Source of the DNA: Deltaproteobacteria bacterium
GTDB lineage: Bacteria; Desulfobacterota; Desulfobaccia; Desulfobaccales; Desulfobaccaceae
Assembly (NCBI GenBank): GCA_016874895.1
Contig: VGSX01000040.1
Span: 1 to 17,563, forward strand
Length of the DNA stretch: 17,563 bases
Reading direction: 5' to 3'
This document shows, one piece after another, positions 1 through 6,536 of the stretch. The position numbers were made by a program, and so were the translations under genes. Under the pieces are notes generated by a model. That model was not told the DNA's origin. It did no database searches and saw only the letters and a list, made by a program, of their open reading frames with translations. The number at the start of each line of letters is the position of its first letter. Positions within the stretch are counted from its first letter, which is position 1.

Positions 1-36
1 TATGCCAAAAATGTTATCAAAGCTAATTGCGAGACA

Positions 37-546
37 CTACACTAGCCCCGAAACCCATAAGCCCCAGCGGTCACTGATAGGGCCTTCGACAAAACCCGCT
101 CGCGTGTCAAAGACGTGCCTGAGTTCCTCGGAGGCCTCATCATAAACCTGGCCGGGGGGAGAGTAGTCCTTGGAGCCGGCGGGCTCGCTATCCACCAGGA
201 AAAACAGGGTGCCATCCGCCTGGCGGCCCATGAGGTAGACGAAGCGGCACTTGTCGTTTGCCTGCTTGATGAGTTCGAGCTGCGACTTGAGCTTCTGGTA
301 ACCAGGTAAGGCCAGGTCGTCCTCCGTGCCGGTAAGCCCCTTAAGGTGGTCCAGGTTTAGCACCTGGGCCACCAGACGCGTCTGGATAAGAAGTTCCTGG
401 CGCATCTCCCCATCGGCCTGCCGCACCGCCCCCCAGATGCCCAGAGCCCCGGCGGCCATAACGGCCAACACCAGCAGAACCCGCCAGTGATTCATCCCCA
501 GCCAAGGTTTACTTTGTTTTTTCTGATCTATCAATAACGAAGTCAT
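37..546 (-). pseudogene. Truncated membrane-anchored sensor (N-terminal PDC/Cache-like input domain only)
   Basis: The fragment encodes one N-terminal membrane segment (HWRVLLVLAVMAAGALGIW region) and then an extracytoplasmic-looking domain with CRFVYLMGR, FFLVDSEPAG and DRWGLWVSGLV. These match the style of the sensory domain at the front of deltaproteobacterial histidine kinases and diguanylate cyclases. In such proteins the WVSxL motif is followed by a further sensor strand, a second membrane helix and a signalling module. Here a TAG stop at 37-39 falls directly after WVSGLV. The 36 bases beyond it, read in frame, do not look like the expected continuation, and no other frame restores it. 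I therefore read it as a broken gene left by a rearrangement. An upstream GTG at 564 is in frame; I chose ATG at 546, and ATG at 495 just before the membrane helix is also plausible. No strong ribosome site separates these starts. A genuine short sensor protein cannot be excluded. Confidence 0.5.
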
Positions 547-700
547 ATAACACTGTATCGGCACGAAGGAAACAAAATTTAAAACCTTGAGGCTTTTGTC
601 CCGTTATCGCCCCCCCTCATGCCGGGCCTTGAGCATTACCCACAAATTCCAGGGCGATGGCTTGAGTTGGGGATAACTCAGAGGTATTATTAATAATGGA

Positions 701-740
701 TCCCCTCACTCTGACCCTTTCCCTCAAGGGGGGGATGAGA
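701..740. repeat. Degenerate intergenic repeat (CCCTCA...AAGGGGGG type)
   Basis: This short C-rich then G-rich stretch (CCCCTCACTCTGACC, then CCCTCAAGGGGGGG) resembles a dispersed intergenic repeat seen in many proteobacterial genomes. It lies in a 405-base gap without a convincing gene. Recognition is by pattern only, and a copy number cannot be judged from one window. Confidence 0.35.
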
Positions 741-769
741 AAATGATCTAACATGCAGCTCTCATGGTG

Positions 770-792
770 GTTCCCACGTTGCCCTCGGGAAC
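770..792. repeat. Small inverted repeat GTTCCC...GGGAAC
   Basis: A perfect 6-bp inverted repeat (770-775 and 787-792) has an 11-base loop. It resembles the core of the dispersed GTTCCCACGC...GTGGGAAC intergenic element common in bacteria, here with a decayed loop side. It lies between the sensor fragment and the FecR gene. Confidence 0.3.
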
Positions 793-872
793 GCGATATC
801 CCGCTGAGCTGTGCTCGGCCACCTTGCATAAACTTGAGGGTAAGGCAGAGCTTGAGAAAAGGGGGAAAATGA

Positions 873-909
873 GGGGGACTTCTTAAAGTCCCCCTTTTGT
901 AAAGGGGGG
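873..909. repeat. Two alternative hairpins sharing one arm (GGGGGACT / AGTCCCCC / AAAGGGGG)
   Basis: GGGGGACT at 873-880 pairs perfectly with AGTCCCCC at 887-894. The same C-tract, as CCCCCTTT at 890-897, also pairs perfectly with AAAGGGGG at 901-908. The two stems exclude each other. The right-hand part (CCCCCTTTTGTAAAGGGGGG then ATTTAGGGGATTTT) matches the style of a widespread intergenic repeat in Gram-negative genomes. It lies just downstream of the FecR gene stop, but there is no T-run fitting a simple terminator for that strand. Confidence 0.5.
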
Positions 910-969
910 ATTTAGGGGATTTTCACGGAGAAATCATTATTCTGAGCAGTTCTGCCAGCGCCTCCAGGG

Positions 970-2340
970 TTAACTCCCATTGTTGCCGGTGTTATTAGCT
1001 CCGCCATTAATTCGGTTGATGGGAGTGACTACGCCGGTGCTGGGATTAATGGACACCGCCGTCCAGGTATTGCCTTCCTTGCCACCGGGCGGGGACACGG
1101 TATGCAACACGGTGCCCCCCTCCACCCGGGCGGCCGATCCTGCCCCGTTGACGGGCACGATGGAGACCGTGCCGCCTTGGATAAGCCTCATTTGTACTCC
1201 CGAACTGTTTGATAACACGGTACTTTGGGGGTTATTCCGATTGGTCCAGTCATTGACGGAGACGACGTAATTGTCCCCCTGGTTCCATTTTCCTATGGTT
1301 ATCACTTCGCCGCCATTGGGAACCATTGAGTCATAATGATAATAGGCGAAGGGTTGACTGGTTAAGCTGCCGCTATTGCCGTAGTAAACCTGGAAGGTGG
1401 AATTTCCGCTGGCCGGGGGGGGAGCACCATTGGGTCCCAGGGGCCCGGTGAGGTAAAGGTCCAAATCTTGGGCCCCGCTGCCCCAGAAAATATAGATATT
1501 ATAAGGGGTGGGCAGAGGAGCAGGGCCGGGCTGGGGAACCGGCTGAGGCGGGACGAAAACGGCACTCTGCAGGTTTTGGATGATATTCTGTTCCACCGGC
1601 CTAACCATGCCGTTGCCCGCTTTTTGGGTTTCCAGACTGCTTTCGGCAACCTTGCTCAAGAGCTGTTCCTGGTTGGAAACGGCCCCGGAGGGTTTGGCTA
1701 ACATTTTCGGGGTCATCTGGCCTTTAATCCAGTTGATATCATCCTGAGTCAGGGGCAGAGGCAGGGTGGGGGGACGGTTGAGCCCCACCTGAGTGTATTC
1801 CTTGCCTTTCAGCGATACCTTTCCGGGTATTTCCGGAAAAATGTTATTAACCTCAGTGGCGCCGGAATTGTTATAGATGTCGGAGGTGACGGGGGCGGCC
1901 AGGGTGAAGTAGTCGGTACCGCGCACGCCGATGACCGCGGTCTGGGTTTCTACGATAAAATCGGGTTTTTCTTTCTTAAATATTTTGGTGACCAGGGTGT
2001 GCATGAGGCCGTAAAAGATTTTTATCGACGCCTGCCTCTGGCCCGTCTCGGGTTGATAGATAAATTCGTTGATCACCACTCGGCTGTCCGGGGCGATGGT
2101 CAGGATGGATTCATCGCTGAACTGAATCTGGGTCTTGCCTGTGGATTTGGTCCGGATAACGTCACCCTGATGTATCTTATCCCCCACCTTGGCGGGCTCG
2201 GCCGGCAGCTTGCCGCCCTTTAAAATATCCACCCCGCCCACCACCTCGGCAATGCCCCCCACCTCCTGGGCTGCAAAGGCCTGGGAGGCCACCGCCAGAC
2301 TGAACAACAAAAGGGCCACGATCCAATGCGGGCGTTTCAT
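970..2340 (-). CDS. Exported FecR-domain protein with C-terminal DLD-type beta domain
   Basis: The 456-residue protein has a classic Sec signal peptide (residues 1-24, ending AFA|A). A FecR domain follows at about residues 50-148, with GDVIRT, the SILTIAPDS segment and TAVIGVRGTDYF. A proline-rich linker (264-279) leads to a C-terminal domain (about 281-430) that opens with IYIFWGSGAQDLDLYLTGP. The W/G...DLDxxLTGP pattern is typical of small beta-sandwich domains on exported proteins (YfaP/DUF2135-like). The tail is Gly/Asn-rich. This is not the TonB-linked anti-sigma form of FecR: no cytoplasmic anti-sigma part or transmembrane helix is present, so a structural or ligand-binding role in the periplasm or at the surface is more likely. 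A good ribosome site (AAAGGAG) precedes the ATG. The gene follows the TPR/barrel gene by 58 bases on the same strand, so the two are probably co-transcribed and may work together. The exact function is unknown. Confidence 0.85.
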   Translation of the reverse strand: MKRPHWIVALLLFSLAVASQAFAAQEVGGIAEVVGGVDILKGGKLPAEPAKVGDKIHQGDVIRTKSTGKTQIQFSDESILTIAPDSRVVINEFIYQPETGQRQASIKIFYGLMHTLVTKIFKKEKPDFIVETQTAVIGVRGTDYFTLAAPVTSDIYNNSGATEVNNIFPEIPGKVSLKGKEYTQVGLNRPPTLPLPLTQDDINWIKGQMTPKMLAKPSGAVSNQEQLLSKVAESSLETQKAGNGMVRPVEQNIIQNLQSAVFVPPQPVPQPGPAPLPTPYNIYIFWGSGAQDLDLYLTGPLGPNGAPPPASGNSTFQVYYGNSGSLTSQPFAYYHYDSMVPNGGEVITIGKWNQGDNYVVSVNDWTNRNNPQSTVLSNSSGVQMRLIQGGTVSIVPVNGAGSAARVEGGTVLHTVSPPGGKEGNTWTAVSINPSTGVVTPINRINGGANNTGNNGS

Positions 2341-2398
2341 AGGCCGCTCTCCTTTGGCGTGGTTGCAGGCCCGAAGCCCCGCACCACCGAAAGATGTT

Positions 2399-3925
2399 TT
2401 AGTAACGGTATTCTAGCATGGCCCCGATTATCTGGCGATCATAGTCGTACAGGGCGGTATTGGAATCATCCCGGATATAATAGTAATGCAGATTTAACTC
2501 GAAGTCTTTGTAGATTTTGTATAACACTTGAAAACCCGCCACCGCGATGTTGTCCCGGCGCTTGGCCTGGAAATCTACCCCGTTAAACCACGGGTTATGG
2601 AAGGGCTGGTGAATCAGTTCCAGGGAAGGGTTGAGGCGCAAAGAATCGGTTACCGGATAGAGAACGTTAAAGAGCAGGCTGTAGATGGAGCTTTCCCAGT
2701 TGCTGCCCGAGGCGCCATAGTATTCGTAGCTGGCCCGGCCCTGCAGAAAACCCTTATTTTGTTTGAAGAAATAATAAAGCCCCAGGGTTCCCCCGATGTT
2801 CTTGGAACTGCGGTCCTCCTGGGGGAAGGGCTGCAGCCACCAGTAGTAATTGCGGACCAGTTTCAGACCTGTTTCCAGTCCCAGGTTAGGCTTCAGCATG
2901 TGGAGATACGTCGGGGTGAGGGAGAAGGAGGTCCAATATTTGTTGGAATCCAGATCGGTGTAGTTGTAGCGGAAGGTGAGCCAGAAGGTTCCCTGGGACA
3001 TCCGGCGGGACGGGGTAAGGCCGAAGGTGTGGCTCATAACGTCATACAAGGTCAGCCGGGAGTGCCAGGTTTGAAAGAGATTATAATGCGCGGCCAGACC
3101 ATAGGGGCCGGTGGGCAGGAATTCATATTCCACGTTGCCGAACTGAGTGAAAACGGTATCTCCCTTGCCGGCCGGGATGATGTTGGCCGCGGCCACATCC
3201 CCGGGGGTCAGGGAGACGTTGGTGTCGTAATCGAAGCTGGCGCCTAAACGAAGGCGCAGGTTCCTGGTTTCTTTGAGGCGGCGTTCCACGGCGTCCAGGT
3301 AGCGTTGGGCAAAACCGGCCTGCCGGGTGTCCGGAGCCAGGGAAATGGCCTCCACCAGGGCCTGGCGGGCATCTCTATACCGGTCCTGTTCCGCCAGGGC
3401 CAGACTGGCCTGGATTTTGGCTTCCTGAGCCAGGAGGGGGTCTGCTTCCGCCTGGCGGAAATACTGCACTGCCAGGGAATACTGCTTCTGTTTGGCCGCC
3501 GCCTGGCCTGAATACATGGCCGTCAGGCTGGGCTTGTAGTCAGCTGCCTCCAGTTCCTGCAGATGCGGCCAAGCCGCCGTCGGGTTGTCCAGGGCCAGGT
3601 ACATGGCGGCTAATTGCAGGCGGGCTTCATTAAATTGAGGCTCCAGACGCAAGGCTCGCTCCATGAAATCCATGGCCTGGGGGTAGTTCGTCAGACGGAA
3701 GTTGACGATGCCCAGGTAATAGGCCTTTTCCGGGGTCTTGGCGCCCTTTTCCCAGGCGGTGGTGAAACTGACCAGGGCCTCATCATAATTTTCGGCCTGC
3801 AGGTAACGCAGCCCCTGGGCCACCAGGACATCATCATAGGGCGACTGGGCCTTGGCCGGCGACGGCAGCGCCAGGCTGCTGAACACAATCGCCAGCCAGA
3901 CAAGAAGCCGGCAATAGATCATCAT
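2399..3925 (-). CDS. Exported TPR protein with C-terminal outer-membrane beta-barrel
   Basis: From the ATG at 3925 the product is 508 residues: signal peptide (1-26, cleavage after AKA), TPR-like helical repeats from about 30 to 220 (QGLRYLQAENYDEALVSF, YYLGIVNFRLTNYPQAM, and later units), then a beta-barrel from about 228 to the end. The barrel starts at GASFDYDTNV, has alternating aromatic strands, and ends in an aromatic residue (EYRY), as expected for an outer-membrane barrel. This layout resembles DUF560/Slam-like TPR-barrel proteins and related uncharacterised deltaproteobacterial proteins. The open frame extends upstream to 4120, but that extension lacks protein-like character and would bury the signal peptide. 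The ATG at 3925 has an AAGGGGGGGG ribosome site five bases away. The neighbouring FecR protein is a likely partner. A role in surface assembly or transport of a specific substrate is an inference; no substrate is evident. Confidence 0.82.
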   Translation of the reverse strand: MMIYCRLLVWLAIVFSSLALPSPAKAQSPYDDVLVAQGLRYLQAENYDEALVSFTTAWEKGAKTPEKAYYLGIVNFRLTNYPQAMDFMERALRLEPQFNEARLQLAAMYLALDNPTAAWPHLQELEAADYKPSLTAMYSGQAAAKQKQYSLAVQYFRQAEADPLLAQEAKIQASLALAEQDRYRDARQALVEAISLAPDTRQAGFAQRYLDAVERRLKETRNLRLRLGASFDYDTNVSLTPGDVAAANIIPAGKGDTVFTQFGNVEYEFLPTGPYGLAAHYNLFQTWHSRLTLYDVMSHTFGLTPSRRMSQGTFWLTFRYNYTDLDSNKYWTSFSLTPTYLHMLKPNLGLETGLKLVRNYYWWLQPFPQEDRSSKNIGGTLGLYYFFKQNKGFLQGRASYEYYGASGSNWESSIYSLLFNVLYPVTDSLRLNPSLELIHQPFHNPWFNGVDFQAKRRDNIAVAGFQVLYKIYKDFELNLHYYYIRDDSNTALYDYDRQIIGAMLEYRY

Positions 3926-3954
3926 ATCATCCCCCCCCTTGCGGCGCCCCTCAT

Positions 3955-4177
3955 GCTGCGCCAGCAGTCTTTCCCCACCAGAAGGCGCAGCCTCGAAGTA
4001 ATACCCATGCCTCACAGGCCAGCGGCCTTTCCGTAAAATATCACCAGCACCGCGGCACGGACTTGCAAGCCTGTGGAGGCAGATATTGCGGGAGCAAGCG
4101 CCATCGGCGGGAGGCGCCACGTCTTTCCGCCCTACGGCCCTTGGACCTTAGAGACCGGGCAACTACATAATACCATC
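3955..4177 (-). promoter_or_regulatory. Hairpin-rich 5' leader of the TPR/FecR operon
   Basis: If transcription starts from the predicted promoter, the leader is about 250 nt. It contains several perfect stems: GCTGCGCC/GGCGCAGC (3955-3962 with 3984-3991), GGCC-AGC-GGCC (4017-4027), and CACAGGC/GCCTGTG (4013-4019 with 4069-4075). It also holds a near-tandem repeat of GCGGGAG...GCGCCA (4088-4103 and 4107-4119). The first stem lies about 30 bases from the ribosome site. I could not match it to a known riboswitch; the GGCAAA/GCAAAGCC core of c-di-GMP-I riboswitches is not visible. A regulatory role is an inference. Confidence 0.3.
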
Positions 4178-4183
4178 CAGTCT

Positions 4184-4213
4184 ATCTTGGTACGAGGAGA
4201 AATTGTTTGTCAA
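4184..4213 (-). promoter_or_regulatory. Candidate sigma70 promoter for the TPR/FecR operon
   Basis: On the minus strand there is a perfect TTGACA -35 box (4208-4213), and 18 bases further a weak -10 match CAAGAT (4184-4189). The -10 is poor, so the promoter is tentative. It is the only good -35 box noticed upstream of the TPR gene in the 734-base gap. Confidence 0.35.
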
Positions 4214-4445
4214 GGAATTTATGGCCATCTGATAAAAATAACCGAAATTATCTTCTTCTGGTGACCAAGGGCAGTTTGGATTGCCTGATTTCCCTCCTCT
4301 ACCCACGGGGAACTTGAGGACCGGGGCTTGGCCCATAAGGAGCTTGAGATGACCCGGCTTCCGGATAAAAGCGAAGAGAGTGGATGTCCAGCACCCCCGT
4401 GGGGTGTCATCAGAGGGTGATGCATCCTCATTGGGTATTTATTAT

Positions 4446-4555
4446 CAATTTTTCCACTTAGTTGAATGGTTGGAGAAAATTTTGCCAGGGGAATAAGAAA
4501 AAAAGTTTTTTTTCCTTTAAATTTATTGTCACATATGATATAAGTGGAAAAATTG
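4446..4555. repeat. Perfect 15-bp inverted repeat flanking an AT-rich 80-bp core
   Basis: CAATTTTTCCACTTA at 4446-4460 is the exact reverse complement of TAAGTGGAAAAATTG at 4541-4555. The 80-base core is AT-rich and contains a second near-palindrome of A and T runs around 4498-4518. No target-site duplication is visible at the ends. It may be a small non-autonomous element, or a pair of protein-binding sites upstream of the Cache-like gene at 4660. A GATCAAAA direct repeat (4558-4565 and 4572-4579) follows the right arm. Confidence 0.6.
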
Positions 4556-4659
4556 TGGATCAAAAGGCATTGATCAAAAAAGCAGGCCGTGGGCAATAGT
4601 TGTTGCGTTGAGGCAAGGGAGATGGACGTTTTATTTTTAAACCTTTAAGAGGAGGTTTT

Positions 4660-4974
4660 ATGAAAGACGTTGTCAAAAAACAGGTGGATGAAATCGTCGA
4701 GGCCCTTGATGCCGGCAAAAAACCCGAAGATTTTGCTGATGCAGCCCACAAAGACCCTTATGTCTTTATTATGGAAGCTGAGGGCAAACTGCTGGTGCAT
4801 CCGACCCTGACGGGCGAAAGCCTGAAAGAAAAAGCCGGACCGGTCTTCGATGAAGTTGCCAAAGGCACCGCGGCGGGGGATTACGTCAGGTACGTCTGGG
4901 GGGGCGCCAACAAGTGCACCTATTCCCGGAAAACCAAAAGCGGACTCATTGTCGGGTGCGGATTTAACGAATAA
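4660..4974 (+). CDS. Small soluble single-Cache-like domain protein
   Basis: The 104-residue protein has a short helical N-terminus (KKQVDEIVEALDAGK) and then a compact sensor-type domain: DPYVFIMEAEGKLLVHPTLTG, a helix with GPVFDEVAKGT, DYVRYVWGGANK and SGLIVGCGF. The pattern (Y-V-F-I-M-x-x-x-G-x-L-L-V-H-P, then Y-V-x-Y-x-W) is that of single Cache (Cache_2-like) ligand-binding domains. These usually sit outside the cell between two membrane helices of chemoreceptors or kinases. Here there is no signal peptide, membrane helix or output domain, so the protein should be cytoplasmic. A strong ribosome site (AGAGGAGG) precedes the ATG. The gene stands alone: its left neighbours are divergent, its right neighbour is convergent, and it has its own terminator. 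The ligand is unknown; a small carboxylate or redox cofactor is possible but unsupported. Confidence 0.8.
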   Translation: MKDVVKKQVDEIVEALDAGKKPEDFADAAHKDPYVFIMEAEGKLLVHPTLTGESLKEKAGPVFDEVAKGTAAGDYVRYVWGGANKCTYSRKTKSGLIVGCGFNE

Positions 4975-5007
4975 CCCGAGCGCAAGCGCGTTGATGCGAT
5001 AGCTTGA

Positions 5008-5036
5008 GGGGCGGTTAGGTCATAACCGCCCTTTTT
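5008..5036 (+). terminator. Intrinsic terminator after the Cache-like gene
   Basis: A perfect 9-bp stem, GGGCGGTTA (5009-5017) with TAACCGCCC (5023-5031), has a 5-base loop and is followed at once by TTTTT. It ends plus-strand transcription in the 91-base gap before the convergent thioesterase gene. On the minus strand no T-run follows, so it is probably one-way. Confidence 0.9.
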
Positions 5037-5065
5037 GTCTGATGCTCCCAGGATGACGGACTGAC

Positions 5066-5512
5066 TCAGGTCGGTGAGTCCTCGGCTGTCGATAAAAAGG
5101 GGAGGTGTTCCCGTTTCCGGTAGGCCAGGGCCTGGCAGGTGGCAATCCGCCGGTTGGCGGCATCCGTCACGGTAATCAGATAGGTGCCGGTGCGCCGCCC
5201 GCAGTGCAGTTCCTGGGCCCGGGCGGTCAAAACCGCTCCCACCTCGGGAGCCTGGTGAAACGTCAGGTTCATGTTCAAGGCCACCGCCACGGTGCCGTGG
5301 GCATTGCAGGCAGCCTGAAAAGCCTCGTCGATGAGGGCGAAAATGGCTGTGCCGTGGATGCCGCCCAATATATTGGTGCACTGTGGGCCGGTGGCCATTT
5401 CCACCACCGCCTGGCCGGGGGCTAGGTCCACCAGGGTTGTCCCCAGGCTGGCAGCCAAAGGCTGTTCCCCCACCTGCTGGCGCAGGGCCTCTAAGATTGC
5501 TTCCTTTTTCAT
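5066..5512 (-). CDS. PaaI-type hotdog-fold thioesterase
   Basis: The protein is 148 residues, the usual size for the PaaI/YdiI hotdog family, which hydrolyses acyl-CoA or aryl-CoA thioesters in the cytoplasm. The key segment is NILGGIHGTAIFALIDEAF (about residues 47-65). It carries the G-G-x-x-H-G turn and the acidic residue on the central helix that position the substrate thioester. VALNMNLTFHQAP and YLITVTDAANRRIATCQALAYRK are the following conserved strands. A strong ribosome site (GGAGGTG) precedes the ATG. It starts 22 bases after the stop of the acyltransferase gene on the same strand, so the two probably form an operon, and it may edit or release acyl groups related to that enzyme. The substrate cannot be told from sequence. 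Confidence 0.85.
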   Translation of the reverse strand: MKKEAILEALRQQVGEQPLAASLGTTLVDLAPGQAVVEMATGPQCTNILGGIHGTAIFALIDEAFQAACNAHGTVAVALNMNLTFHQAPEVGAVLTARAQELHCGRRTGTYLITVTDAANRRIATCQALAYRKREHLPFLSTAEDSPT

Positions 5513-5534
5513 ATCTCACCTCCATCCCAGGGTG

Positions 5535-6368
5535 TCATGAGAGATTTTTATATAATTCAGGATATTGATTTTTCCAGCGTTTGTGCAGCCACAACCACTG
5601 CTCCGGGCAGGTCCGCACCCAGGCTTCGATGGCCACGCTTTGCAACTGCACATGGCGCCGGATATCGGCTTCCGGGTCAGCGGTAATCTCCATGGGCAGG
5701 GGAGGATGGATGTAAACGAGGTGTTTGCCATCGGGGAGCCGACGGGACAGAACCGGCAGGACAGGGGTGCCGAAACGGCGGGCCAGGATGGCGGCAATGG
5801 GCGTGGTCCGGGCCCGGCGTCCGAAAAAATCCACCAGAACCCCCCCCTTGGTGGTGGTGTTCTGATCGATGGCCATGCCCACGATCTGATTTTTTTTCAG
5901 ACGGCTGATAATAGCTTTTAACCCCCCCTGTTTGGGGACCATCTGATTCCCCCCCCGCTCCCGGAGAAAGCGGATGATCCGGTTTATAACCGGATTGTCA
6001 TGTCTCCGGGCCACAATGGCCAGGGGGTGATAGGACATACCGTAGACCATGCCGGTGAGTTCCCAGTTCCCGGCATGGGCTACTATGGCCAGCATCCCCT
6101 TCTGAAGCTTCCAGGCCTCCTCAGCATTTTCCGCCCCGATAACAATGACTTTTCTTTGCAGGGCGGGCAGAGGCAACAGGAGCATTACCAATGCCTCAAA
6201 AAACAATGTCAAAAAATTAAAGAAAACCTGGCGGGCCACCCTTTCCCGTTCCTTCGGGCTCATGGCCTCCCCATAGGCGAATTCCAGATTCCGCAAGGTA
6301 ATCAGGCGGTGCCGCCGGTCCAGGGCGTACCACAGGCGAGCTAATATCTTGCTAAGCATCCGTACCAT
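5535..6368 (-). CDS. LpxL/HtrB-family lipid A biosynthesis acyltransferase
   Basis: The protein of about 277 residues belongs to the lysophospholipid/lipid A late acyltransferase family. These inner-membrane enzymes add secondary acyl chains to Kdo-lipid A or related lipids. The catalytic HxxxxD/E motif is HAGNWE near residue 98. The downstream substrate and fold markers are present: DNPVINRIIRFLRERGGN, AIDQNTT, VDFFGRRARTT, and the family-typical PEQWLWLHKRWK close to the C-terminus. An N-terminal hydrophobic stretch (FFNFLTLFFEALVMLLLPLP) fits membrane attachment. The frame also allows a TTG start at 6377 and an ATG at 6359; I prefer ATG at 6368, though no clear ribosome site decides it. 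It is followed by the thioesterase gene. Whether the acceptor is lipid A or another envelope lipid is uncertain. Confidence 0.85.
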   Translation of the reverse strand: MVRMLSKILARLWYALDRRHRLITLRNLEFAYGEAMSPKERERVARQVFFNFLTLFFEALVMLLLPLPALQRKVIVIGAENAEEAWKLQKGMLAIVAHAGNWELTGMVYGMSYHPLAIVARRHDNPVINRIIRFLRERGGNQMVPKQGGLKAIISRLKKNQIVGMAIDQNTTTKGGVLVDFFGRRARTTPIAAILARRFGTPVLPVLSRRLPDGKHLVYIHPPLPMEITADPEADIRRHVQLQSVAIEAWVRTCPEQWLWLHKRWKNQYPELYKNLS

Positions 6369-6405
6369 CAAAGGCAAAGTTCAAGGTTAAAAGCATTATC
6401 TTATC

Positions 6406-6467
6406 CTCTGCATCCTCTGCATCTCGGCGGTTATATTGTTCACCGCAGAGACGCAGAGGGCGCAGAG
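6406..6467. repeat. Imperfect 25-bp inverted repeat (CTCTGC...GCAGAG element)
   Basis: The arms 6406-6430 and 6443-6467 pair at 21 of 25 positions around a 12-base loop. Each arm carries internal CTCTGC (or GCAGAG) repeats about 9 bases apart. The sequence resembles a dispersed intergenic element found in many bacterial genomes. No T-run follows on the minus strand, so it is not an obvious terminator. It occupies the 168-base gap between the first glycosyltransferase gene and the acyltransferase gene. Confidence 0.55.
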
Positions 6468-6536
6468 TTTACTCGTTCCCACATTGTATTCTCGAAAGTG
6501 ATCAGCGCTCTCAGCCAAGCTCAGTTCGGCCGCCTG

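Noticed and set aside
617..829. 70-residue minus-strand open frame between the sensor fragment and FecR gene
   Set aside because: It is made largely of intergenic repeat sequence and shows no protein-like pattern.
2528..3247. 239-residue plus-strand open frame
   Set aside because: It lies wholly antisense to the beta-barrel part of the TPR gene and has no recognisable domain. The opposite strand has a clear signal peptide, repeats and barrel.
3926..4120. N-terminal extension of the TPR protein to an upstream GTG
   Set aside because: It would put 65 Arg/Gly/Pro-rich residues before a clear signal peptide, while the ATG at 3925 has its own ribosome site.
4219..4596. 125-residue minus-strand open frame in the large gap
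   Set aside because: It runs through the AT-rich inverted repeat, has no ribosome site or domain, and reads as low-quality sequence.
4588..4606. Possible sigma54 -24/-12 promoter (TGGGCAATAGTTGTTGC)
   Set aside because: The GG-to-GC distance is 11 or 12 bases instead of the required 10.
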